NCBI GenBank assembly: GCA_016181305.1
Contig: JACOZN010000010.1
Span: forward strand, 1-64,000
DNA length: 64,000 bases
DNA from: Candidatus Woesearchaeota archaeon
GTDB taxonomy: Archaea; Nanobdellota; Nanobdellia; Woesearchaeales; GW2011-AR4
Reading direction: 5' to 3'
Part shown: piece after piece, positions 55,972-64,000 of the stretch
Layout: each line of letters starts with the position of its first letter
Position numbering within the stretch: the first letter of the stretch is position 1
The notes under the pieces: generated by a model
The model's input: the letters and a program-made list of their open reading frames with translations, nothing else
Told to the model about the DNA's origin: nothing
Databases searched by the model: none
Program-made: the position numbers and the translations under genes

Positions 55972-56832
55972 ATGGCAAAAATAACAATTGTGGTGCCTGT
56001 TTTCAACGAGGAAGAGGCGATAAAGAGCGCTATAGATGATGTAAAGAATTCGCTGAAGGGCCTCAAGGATGATTTTGAGATAACAGCAGTGAATGACGGA
56101 TCAACAGACGGCACAGGAAAAATACTGCATTCCATAAAAGGCATAAAAATCATCGAGAACAGCGAAAACAAAGGCTATGGGTCCTGCCTCAAGCGCGCCA
56201 TAAGGGAGTCAAATTCAGACTATATTCTCATAATAGACGGGGACGGCACCTACCCGGCAGGCAAAATACCGGAGCTTGCAGGAAAGTCAAGGCAGAATGA
56301 CATGGTTGTCGGCGCAAGGACAGGCAAATACGTGAAAATGCCTTTTTTCAGGAAGCCTGCAAAATGGCTTCTGAAGCACTTTGCCCAGTACCTGACAAAG
56401 ACAAAAATACCGGACTTGAACTCAGGGATGAGAATATTCAGGAGGGAGATTGCAGCGAGGTACATGAACTTGTTTCCGGACGGGTTTTCGTTCACGACAA
56501 CCCTTACAATGATTTGCCTTACAAACGGGTTAAAGGTCGAGTACGTGCCGATAAACTACTACGATAGAAAAGGCAAGTCAACAATCCACCCAATCAGGGA
56601 TTTCATCGGCTTCAGCAACCTCATATTCAGGCTTACAATTTTCTTCAAGCCGCTGAATGTCTTTATCCCAATCAGCGCTGTTTTATTTCTGGGAGGCGTT
56701 GCAAAGCTTACAAGGGACTTCATCCTGCTCAACCAGTTCGGGCTTGGGGGGGCGCTGCTCATACTAACCTCTATCCAGATTGCATTTTTGGGCATACTGG
56801 CTGAATTGGTGATTAAAAGGACATCTGTTTGA
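55972..56832 (+). CDS. GT2 family glycosyltransferase
   Basis: IVVPVFNEEEAIKSAIDDV, AVNDGSTDGT, IDGDGTYPAGKIPEL; C-terminal TM helices. Confidence 0.88.
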   Translation: MAKITIVVPVFNEEEAIKSAIDDVKNSLKGLKDDFEITAVNDGSTDGTGKILHSIKGIKIIENSENKGYGSCLKRAIRESNSDYILIIDGDGTYPAGKIPELAGKSRQNDMVVGARTGKYVKMPFFRKPAKWLLKHFAQYLTKTKIPDLNSGMRIFRREIAARYMNLFPDGFSFTTTLTMICLTNGLKVEYVPINYYDRKGKSTIHPIRDFIGFSNLIFRLTIFFKPLNVFIPISAVLFLGGVAKLTRDFILLNQFGLGGALLILTSIQIAFLGILAELVIKRTSV

Positions 56833-56838
56833 ATTAAA

Positions 56839-58722
56839 ATGTGCGGCATCTGCGGCTTTAATTTCGAAGACAAAAGGCTTCTGAAAAGCATGGCTGATGA
56901 AATAAGGCACCGGGGCCCAAATGCAGCAGGCTATTTTACCAGTAAAAATGTATCGCTCGGCAGCAGAAGGCTGAGCATAATTGACCTGTCAAAGGCAGGC
57001 AACCAGCCAATCTACAATGAAGACAAGTCCATTGCCCTTGTCTACAACGGGGAGATTTTTAATTTCATTGGGATAAGGGAGGATTTGGGAAAAAAACACC
57101 GATTTATATCAAATACAGATTCTGAAGTCGTAGTGCACGCGTATGAGGAGTACGGCATTGACTGCCTGAGCCATTTCAACGGATTCTGGGGATTTGCATT
57201 GTACGATAGCAAAAGGAAAATTCTTTTTCTTGCAAGGGACAGGCTTGGCATAAAGCCATTGTATTATTACTATGACGGAAAGAAGCTTGTTTTTGCGTCT
57301 GAAATTAAGGCTATATTAAAGGATCCCGGCATCAAAAGAAAAGTCAATTACAAAGCGCTCAGCGACTTCATTACATACAGGTATATTCCGTCTGATTTGA
57401 CAATATTCGACGGCATAAAAAAGCTGAAGCCCGGGCATTATGCATTGCTTGACCTGAAAACCGGAAAGCTGAAGGTTGAAAAGTACTGGGATGTTCCATT
57501 AAAAACCAAAAGCAGGGGCAAAGCTATTGTTGAGAAGGACATCATAAGCCTCTTAAGGGACTCTGTGGAAAAAAGGCTGATAAGCGATGTCCCTCTTGGA
57601 GTTTACCTAAGCGGAGGCATAGACTCTTCAAGCATAGTTGCCATGATGAAATATTTTACTAACGAGATAAGCACCTTCTCGCTTGCATTCGAGCATGACA
57701 AGATAGGCAATGAGCTGGGCTATGCCAAGAAAGTTGCAGAGCATTTCGGAACAAGGCACAAAGAAATTACAATAAGCACGAACATTGTGAAAGACTTGCC
57801 GAAGATTGTGTGGCACCTTGACGAGCCTATGGCAGACCCTGCTGCTGTGCCGGTCTACTATCTGTCGAAAGAGGCGAAAAAGAGCGTGACTGTGATACTG
57901 ACCGGGGACGGCGCTGACGAGCTTTTTGCAGGCTATGACCAGTACAAATTTCTGGCTTTGGGGCATAAGATGAGGTTTTTGCCGCATCCGATCAAGAAAA
58001 TGCTGCCAGCATCTGCAAAGATGATTCCAAAATCCATGCTGGACAAAATCTACAGGTATTCGTCTGCAACAGGCGAGCAGATGTTTGGCAGGATGGGCAG
58101 GATGCTGCTGAGCATCAAAACCAACAAGGCAAAAGCCTATGCAGAGGTGGTTGGTGTTTTTGACGATGATGAAAAAAAAGAACTGCTTAATTTTGATTTT
58201 AGAGATAATTACAATGCAATAAACAGGGGGTTCTTCTCCAAAGGTGATTTTTTAACACAGCTGGCCTATTATGACGTGAAGAATTACCTGGCAGAGGACC
58301 TGCTTATGAAGCCTGACAAGATGTGCATGGCGCACAGCATAGAGGCAAGAGTCCCTTACCTTGACTACAGGCTTGTTGAGTATTCTTTCAGCATACCTTC
58401 CAGTTTAAAGCTCAGGAACAGCAAGACAAAATACATACTGAAAAGTGCGCTGAAAAATTATCTTCCAAAAGATATTATTTACAGGAAAAAGCAGCCGTTC
58501 CAGATGCCACTGGATGAATGGTTTTCAAAAGAACTGAAGAGCTATTTTTTAGACTTGCTTGAAGAGCCAATAAATTCAAAGCTGTTCAACAAAAGATACA
58601 TCAAGAAGGTATTTGACAATTATGAAAGCTCAAAGCTCTATTACGGAAGGCAGCTGTGGAGCCTTGGGATGTTTAACCTTTGGCATAAGATTTTTATTGA
58701 TGGGGAGAAAATCAACGCTTAA
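56839..58722 (+). CDS. asnB: Asparagine synthase (glutamine-hydrolysing)
   Basis: MCGICGFNF (Cys2 nucleophile), RRLSIIDLSKAGNQPIYNED, PLGVYLSGGIDSSSIVAMM, GDGADELFAGYDQYK. Confidence 0.92.
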   Translation: MCGICGFNFEDKRLLKSMADEIRHRGPNAAGYFTSKNVSLGSRRLSIIDLSKAGNQPIYNEDKSIALVYNGEIFNFIGIREDLGKKHRFISNTDSEVVVHAYEEYGIDCLSHFNGFWGFALYDSKRKILFLARDRLGIKPLYYYYDGKKLVFASEIKAILKDPGIKRKVNYKALSDFITYRYIPSDLTIFDGIKKLKPGHYALLDLKTGKLKVEKYWDVPLKTKSRGKAIVEKDIISLLRDSVEKRLISDVPLGVYLSGGIDSSSIVAMMKYFTNEISTFSLAFEHDKIGNELGYAKKVAEHFGTRHKEITISTNIVKDLPKIVWHLDEPMADPAAVPVYYLSKEAKKSVTVILTGDGADELFAGYDQYKFLALGHKMRFLPHPIKKMLPASAKMIPKSMLDKIYRYSSATGEQMFGRMGRMLLSIKTNKAKAYAEVVGVFDDDEKKELLNFDFRDNYNAINRGFFSKGDFLTQLAYYDVKNYLAEDLLMKPDKMCMAHSIEARVPYLDYRLVEYSFSIPSSLKLRNSKTKYILKSALKNYLPKDIIYRKKQPFQMPLDEWFSKELKSYFLDLLEEPINSKLFNKRYIKKVFDNYESSKLYYGRQLWSLGMFNLWHKIFIDGEKINA

Positions 58723-59659
58723 ACCTGTTTTCCATGTACCACTCGCACAATATCCTGAGCCCCTCCTCAACTTTTGTTTTTGGGCTGTAGCCGAGAAGCT
58801 TTTTTGCCTTTGAAATGTCTGCATAGGTTTGCTTGACATCACCGGGCTGCATTTTTTCCTTTACAATCTTTGCTTTTTTGCCGAGGTTTTTCTCGATTAT
58901 GCCTATGAATTCCCTCAGCTCCACAGGATTTCCGCAGCCCAGGTTTATAATTTCATATTGGGCATCCAAATCCATGCTTTTCATGATTCCGGAAACAACA
59001 TCCGCTATGAAAGTGTAGTCCCTTCTTGTTGAGCCGTCGCCGTACATTTCTATCTGCCTGCCGTTGGCAATGCTGTCAACAAACTTGTAAGGAGCCATGT
59101 CAGACCTGCCGCAAGGCCCGTAAACTGTGAACAGCCTAAGGCACACGCTTGGAATCCTGTAAAGCGAGCTGTATGTGCAGCACAACAGCTCCCCTGCTTT
59201 TTTTGTAGCAGCATAAGGGGATATCGGGGAATTTGTAATGTCATCTTCAGAAAACGGCACTTTGTCCCTGTTGCCGTATACGCTTGAGCTTGATGCAAAA
59301 ACAAATTTTTTAATTTTATTATGCCTCGCAAGCTCCAGCAGGTTCAGGGTGCCCCTCACATTGACTTCCTCGTAAATGAAAGGGTTCTGTATGCTTGGCC
59401 TTACGCCAACCATGGCAGCAAGATGTACTATCTTGTCAATCTTGTTCTCGGAAAATATCTTCTGCAGGCCTGCAAAATTCCTTATGTCCTCCCTGTAAAG
59501 CCTGACTTTAACATCCTTTATGTTCTGCTCCTTGAATTCGGGATTGTAATAATCGTTGAAGTTGTCCACTCCGACAACGCTGTGCCCCTGTCTGACAAGC
59601 TCTTTTGAAGCCCGGCTGCCTACGAATCCTGCTGCCCCTGTAACCAGTATTGCGCTCAT
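58712..59659 (-). CDS. NAD-dependent nucleotide-sugar epimerase (UDP-glucuronate 4-epimerase-like)
   Basis: VTGAAGFVGSRASKELVRQGHSVVGVDNFNDYY; YAATKKAGE; STRRDYTFIADVV. Confidence 0.85.
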   Translation of the reverse strand: MSAILVTGAAGFVGSRASKELVRQGHSVVGVDNFNDYYNPEFKEQNIKDVKVRLYREDIRNFAGLQKIFSENKIDKIVHLAAMVGVRPSIQNPFIYEEVNVRGTLNLLELARHNKIKKFVFASSSSVYGNRDKVPFSEDDITNSPISPYAATKKAGELLCCTYSSLYRIPSVCLRLFTVYGPCGRSDMAPYKFVDSIANGRQIEMYGDGSTRRDYTFIADVVSGIMKSMDLDAQYEIINLGCGNPVELREFIGIIEKNLGKKAKIVKEKMQPGDVKQTYADISKAKKLLGYSPKTKVEEGLRILCEWYMENRFKR

Positions 59660-61164
59660 TTTCTTTTGTAGATTACGACATTAGTTTCGTTGTTTTCATA
59701 AACCTTTTGGAAATAAGGCAGGTAGTAAGCCATTGCGTCCTTTTTTATCGGACTGTGGACTTTGCTGTTGATGTCCAGAATATAGCCTATTTTTTCCATG
59801 GGGGGCTCAAGGCTTGGCACAAGGTTGTAGCCTGTGCCTCTTGCAGGAAATGACTGCCTTCCAATCCTGTAGCCAAGGCACTGCCCGGGAACAATAAACA
59901 ATGCGTTCTTGCCAGTGTTTTCCTCAACCCACTCAAAATCCTTGTCAAGATTTTTCCATTGATGGGTTATTACTGCGGATTTGACGGCCTCTGAAACAGA
60001 AAATACAAAAATGAATAAAACCAGAAAAGCAACTGCAATTGTCTTATTCAGCTTGAGCAGCCTCTTGATTCCGAATGCCCACAAAATGCCGAGAAACGGC
60101 ACAGCTGTGAGCATGTACCTTGTTGATGTGTTGCCGTAATTGAACTGGTAAAAGTAGAGGAAGAACAGGTAGGGCAGCACAACCCAGAGCGCAAGCCGGA
60201 AATTTTTATTTCTGAAGCACTTCTTTTTGAAAATGAATAAAAGCGGCACCAAGGATATGATTGTAAAAACAACCCACAGGGCTATCCCGGTACTGAACAG
60301 ATTATTTCTGAACAAAAACAGATTTTCGTATTTTCCATCCGGGACTCCAAACAATGCAAGATGAACCTCTATGTAAGCGTCCTGCACATTAAGCATGTAA
60401 GCAAGCTTGTCGGGCTTGAAGTCGTGGGCTGACTTGTAATAGCCGCCAAAAAAGGAATTGAGAAACGGCCAGACCGGGTTGTGCAGCAGCGTGTAATTTC
60501 TTGCATACCATGGAGATGCAACCAAAAATCCTATCATGAAAAAAACGAGAAATTTGCCAAAAAAATTTTTCCTGTATTTTCTGAAGATAAGGTAGGCAAG
60601 GGCAGGCGCCATGAACAAGGAGTTTATCCTGCCAAGCAATGAAAGCCCGAATGCAATGGACGAGAAGTAAAACCTGCCAATAAGCAAAAGGTAAAAGCTA
60701 AGCAAGGCGAAAAACGCGCCTGCCATGTCTATGTGCGCTGTTGTCGAGTGGTAGGTGCTCAAAGGCAGGAATGATGTGAATATTACTGCAAGCAACGCTG
60801 TGTATTTGTCAAAAAGCCTTCTTGAAATCAGGAATGCAAGCACGACCATGCCGCTCCCGAACAAAGGGCTCACCATGCCTATCCCAAGGCTGCCTTTGCC
60901 GAATATCCCGAATAAATTGTAGAGAACTGCCCCTGCAACATGGAACAACGGCTCATGCGCAAATATCTCCCTCCCGATGTAGTCAAAAAGCGGGAACCTC
61001 AGATTCTTGGCGAGGAAGCTTGCCGCAGAGGCGTGGTAGCAGGGATCGCCGCCCTCGATTGTGTAGGAAGCGATGGCAAACCTCAGGATAACGGCAAAAA
61101 TGATTATGGATATAGTTAATTTCGAAATGAAATCTTGCTCTCTGAAATTTTTTATTATATTCAT
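59656..61164 (-). CDS. GT39/PMT-like membrane glycosyltransferase
   Basis: Polytopic; EGGDPCYHASAASFLAK early motif, IGREIFAHEPLFHV, STTAHIDMAGAFFALLSFYL. Confidence 0.75.
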   Translation of the reverse strand: MNIIKNFREQDFISKLTISIIIFAVILRFAIASYTIEGGDPCYHASAASFLAKNLRFPLFDYIGREIFAHEPLFHVAGAVLYNLFGIFGKGSLGIGMVSPLFGSGMVVLAFLISRRLFDKYTALLAVIFTSFLPLSTYHSTTAHIDMAGAFFALLSFYLLLIGRFYFSSIAFGLSLLGRINSLFMAPALAYLIFRKYRKNFFGKFLVFFMIGFLVASPWYARNYTLLHNPVWPFLNSFFGGYYKSAHDFKPDKLAYMLNVQDAYIEVHLALFGVPDGKYENLFLFRNNLFSTGIALWVVFTIISLVPLLFIFKKKCFRNKNFRLALWVVLPYLFFLYFYQFNYGNTSTRYMLTAVPFLGILWAFGIKRLLKLNKTIAVAFLVLFIFVFSVSEAVKSAVITHQWKNLDKDFEWVEENTGKNALFIVPGQCLGYRIGRQSFPARGTGYNLVPSLEPPMEKIGYILDINSKVHSPIKKDAMAYYLPYFQKVYENNETNVVIYKRK

Positions 61165-61192
61165 CTATCCTCGGCATTGGCGCATGTTTTAT

Positions 61193-61210
61193 AATGTTTT
61201 CGGAAACATT
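61193..61210. promoter_or_regulatory. Inverted repeat AATGTTT-TCGG-AAACATT at the FkbH-like gene promoter
   Basis: Perfect 7-bp arms; the right arm abuts the TATA-like TTTAAATAG. Confidence 0.4.
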
Positions 61211-61239
61211 TAAATAGTAAACTCTATACTTTTCGGCTG

Positions 61240-62298
61240 ATGAAGAGGATAAAGGTTGTTGTGTGGGACGGCGACAACACGCTCTGGAACGGGACTGTTT
61301 TCTATAAGGACAAGGAGAATGTAAGCCTGAAGCCCGGCACAAAAGAGGCTTTGAAGGAGCTTGACAAAAGAGGCATAAAAAGCACGATATGCAGCAAAAA
61401 TTATTATGAGGACGTTGAGTCGATTCTTAAAAAATTTGAGATTGCAAAATATTTCCAGCACCCCCAAATTGGGTGGGGGCTGAAATCAGACGCGATAAAG
61501 AATCTCGCAGGAACGTTCAATGCGCAGTTTGACGAGATGATCTTTGTCGACGATGACCCGTTCCAGCGCGCAGAGGTTGCATCGCAAATACCGGGCATAA
61601 ACATAGTGCCGATTGACGACCCGATAGACATACTCGGACTGGAGGGGGTCATGCCCCTGAATGCAAGCGAAGAGGACAGGAAAAGGGTGCAGCTACTGAA
61701 AGAGCAGAGGAACAGGGAGGAGGCTGAAAAAAATTTCAAAGGGGATTACAGGGATTTCCTGAAGCAGTGCAGCATGGTCATGACCGTTAGGCCGATAGAA
61801 GAGGAAGACTGGACAAGGGTAACCCAGTTGCTGAACAGGACAAACGAATTGAATGCGACGGCAAACAGGTACACCCTGGAGCAGCTAAAGGGGTCTTATG
61901 AAAAAAATAACGATGTCATAATGGTTGTTGAATTAAAGGACGTGTTTGGGGACTACGGAATCATTGCAGAGACTATACTGGAAAACAGGGATTACGGGTG
62001 GTTTGTAAGGGACTTGGCGGTTTCGTGTAGAACAATGGGCAGGGGCATTGGAAGCGCATTGGTTGTTGCTGTGCTGAACTATGCAAAGGAAAACGGCATC
62101 AAAAAAGTTGTCGGGAGGCTTGTCGAAACAGAGTCAAACTGGCGCATCAGGCCGCTTTACGAAAAGCGCAATTTCAGGAAAATCTCGTCTGACGACAAGG
62201 CAACATCGTATGAGTTTGACCTGTACAAAGACGAGATGCCCGAGTACCCCCCGTGGATGAAGGTTAATTTCCTTATGAAAGAGATTGCGAAGGAATAG
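61240..62298 (+). CDS. FkbH-like HAD-IIIC protein with C-terminal GNAT domain
   Basis: KVVVWDGDNTLWNG; ICSKNYYEDVESIL; FQHPQIGWGLKSDAI; MIFVDDDPFQRAEV; GNAT-like DLAVSCRTMGRGIGSALV. Confidence 0.88.
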   Translation: MKRIKVVVWDGDNTLWNGTVFYKDKENVSLKPGTKEALKELDKRGIKSTICSKNYYEDVESILKKFEIAKYFQHPQIGWGLKSDAIKNLAGTFNAQFDEMIFVDDDPFQRAEVASQIPGINIVPIDDPIDILGLEGVMPLNASEEDRKRVQLLKEQRNREEAEKNFKGDYRDFLKQCSMVMTVRPIEEEDWTRVTQLLNRTNELNATANRYTLEQLKGSYEKNNDVIMVVELKDVFGDYGIIAETILENRDYGWFVRDLAVSCRTMGRGIGSALVVAVLNYAKENGIKKVVGRLVETESNWRIRPLYEKRNFRKISSDDKATSYEFDLYKDEMPEYPPWMKVNFLMKEIAKE

Positions 62299-62503
62299 TT
62301 TTGTTTTTTATTCTATTATTTTAATTTTTATTTGGGTATCGCGCACCTCACATTGATGCAAATAAGCTTGTAAAAATTAGTTTATACAATTGAAAATATG
62401 CCAAAAAACAAGAGATAGTATTATTTGATAGTATTATTTATTTTCTATATTGTAAATTACTCTAAAATCCGATTTATTTTCCATATTGTTTTCAATATTG
62501 AAG

Positions 62504-63598
62504 TTAATTTAACTTGCTTGTAAGAACCTTAAAAATCCTTTCTGCTGCTTTGCCGTCCCAAAACTGCGGTATTTTGGCTTTAACGGCATCTCCTTTGATA
62601 AGCCTTTGGCATACCCTGGTAATTTTTGCCTTATCTGTGCTTACTACCATGTTAGTGCCTTGGCTTATGGTCACGGGCCTTTCCGTGTTGTTCCTTAAAG
62701 TCACGCAGGGCACTCCAAGAACAGTAGTTTCTTCCTGAATGCCTCCTGAGTCAGTAAGCACAAACCTGCTGCCTGACATGAGGCACAAAAAGTCAAGATA
62801 ACCCAATGGCTTTGTTATTATGAGATTATCGATGCTTCTGATTCTTTTGTCCAGCCCAAATGACTCCAGGTTTTTTTTTGTCCTTGGATGCAAAGGAAAT
62901 ACTATTTTTATTTTTGCGCCTATGGCTTCCAGAATATCCAGTATGTTTTCAAAGGACTTCCTATTATCTACATTGCTTGGCCTGTGCAGGGTTAAAACAC
63001 AATAACCTTTTTTACGCAGCTTTAACTGCCCAAGTATTTTGGATTTTTCAGCTTTTTTCCTGTGGCTCAGTAAAGTGTCAATCATCACATTGCCGACAAA
63101 AAAGATTTTGTCCCTGCTTATGCCTTCATTTAAAAGGTTTTTATTCGCGCTTTTTTCAGTTGTAAACAAAAAATCGCTTATTTTGTCCGTGCGTATGCGG
63201 TTGATTTCCTCGGGCATGGTGTTGTCAAAGCTCCTTAATCCTGCCTCAACATGCGCAACCTTAATGCCCAATTCATGCGCTGCCTCTGCCCCGGCAACTG
63301 TTGAATTTACATCCCCCACAACAATAACTAAGTCGGGCTTTTGCCTTTCAAGCGCAACTTTGATTATTTTTTTAAGAAAGCTTCTTTGCTCATCCACTCC
63401 AATGCCCGTTTGGCAGACTAAGTGTTCATCCGGTTTTGGCAATCCAAGCTCCTCAAAAAAAAGCCTGCTCATGGAAAAATCATAGTGCTGCCCGGTATGA
63501 ATCAAAACATGCCCTATTTTATGCCTCTTGAACTCAGTAACCAGCGGAGCTATCTTCATAAAATTCGGCCTTGTGCCGACAATGCTTGCAATTTTCAT
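62504..63598 (-). CDS. wecB: UDP-N-acetylglucosamine 2-epimerase (non-hydrolysing)
   Basis: MKIASIVGTRPNFMKIAPLVTEF; HTGQHYDFSMSRLFFEELG; VEAGLRSFDNTMPEEINRI; LTDSGGIQEET. Confidence 0.92.
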   Translation of the reverse strand: MKIASIVGTRPNFMKIAPLVTEFKRHKIGHVLIHTGQHYDFSMSRLFFEELGLPKPDEHLVCQTGIGVDEQRSFLKKIIKVALERQKPDLVIVVGDVNSTVAGAEAAHELGIKVAHVEAGLRSFDNTMPEEINRIRTDKISDFLFTTEKSANKNLLNEGISRDKIFFVGNVMIDTLLSHRKKAEKSKILGQLKLRKKGYCVLTLHRPSNVDNRKSFENILDILEAIGAKIKIVFPLHPRTKKNLESFGLDKRIRSIDNLIITKPLGYLDFLCLMSGSRFVLTDSGGIQEETTVLGVPCVTLRNNTERPVTISQGTNMVVSTDKAKITRVCQRLIKGDAVKAKIPQFWDGKAAERIFKVLTSKLN

Positions 63599-63648
63599 CG
63601 GGAAAAGCAACCCAAATATATTTAAATAGTTTCCTATTGCAGGATAGC

Positions 63649-64000
63649 ATGAAAAAAACCAGGATAGCGAGCGTAATCCCGCCTCATGTAACAACGCAGT
63701 CATTTGTAAACCTCTCAAAAGTCTATTCCTACATCTCAAAAAAATACAATGCCGAGATAACGGTGTTTGCTGATGACAAGCTGGATTACAAGCCAAAAAG
63801 CCTGAAAACAAGGAGGGTTTTCGGGATTGACGGCCATTTCGGGCTGTACAAGATTTTGTTTTTTCTTGGCTTGCCCAGGTTTTATTATCCAAGGCTTGTA
63901 GAGGAGCTTGATGGCTTTGATGTCATAGAGTCAAGCACTCCGGAGTTTTACATCTATGCCCTGCAGGCTTACCATGCAGCAAAGAGATATAAATCGAGGC
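63649..64000 (+). CDS. N-terminal part of a GT4-like glycosyltransferase (truncated by the window)
   Basis: MKKTRIASVIPPHVTTQSFVNLSKVYSYISKKYNAEITVFADDKLDYK... open to the window end. Confidence 0.55.
   Translation, partial: MKKTRIASVIPPHVTTQSFVNLSKVYSYISKKYNAEITVFADDKLDYKPKSLKTRRVFGIDGHFGLYKILFFLGLPRFYYPRLVEELDGFDVIESSTPEFYIYALQAYHAAKRYKSR

Noticed and set aside
61456-61482. CAGC-A-CCCCC / GGGGGCTG hairpin in the fkbH-like coding region
   Set aside because: It encodes the normally conserved FQHPQIxW segment, so it is not an inserted palindromic element.
62411-62436. GATAGTATTATTT direct repeat in the convergent intergenic region
   Set aside because: Two short AT-rich copies only; plausibly chance, no CRISPR or iteron pattern.
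63599-63892. N-terminal extension of the wecB ORF (462 aa)
   Set aside because: Overlaps the forward GT4 gene and a promoter (TATTTAAATAG); homology begins at MKIASIVGTRPNFMK.

Overview
This 64-kb window looks archaeal, probably from a DPANN-type lineage such as Woesearchaeota or Pacearchaeota. That placement is inference, based on a geranylgeranyl reductase-like gene, an STT3/AglB oligosaccharyltransferase, TATA-like TTTAAATA promoters and compact gene packing. Most of the window is a surface-glycan and protein N-glycosylation locus. It encodes AglB, many GT2 and other glycosyltransferases, polytopic GT-C-like proteins, nucleotide-sugar epimerases and dehydrogenases, FkbH, AsnB and AAC(3) homologues, and several large sequon-rich secreted proteins. 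The points most worth a second look are: (1) a complete bacterial-type ADP-heptose pathway (GmhA, HldA/RfaE1, GmhB, HldC/RfaE2) plus two GT9 heptosyltransferase-like genes; (2) a divergent gene encoding an N-terminal RHH domain fused to a nucleotidyltransferase-like domain that lacks the GxGTR signature, with matching palindromic or half-site operators in the shared promoter; (3) a 1.96-kb mobile element with long TIRs and a perfect 8-bp target duplication (GCAAATGA), a decayed IS6-like transposase and passenger genes; (4) a 55-nt structured RNA-like motif present twice, with a compensatory base pair; (5) a ~175-nt structured ncRNA candidate; (6) clusters of short perfect hairpins inside the DUF192 and AglB coding regions and in one intergenic region, resembling coding palindromic elements; (7) a degenerate acidic repeat extension on AglB; (8) an S8 protease plus alpha/beta-hydrolase surface protein with a sequon-packed N-terminus. 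No tRNA, rRNA or CRISPR array was recognised.
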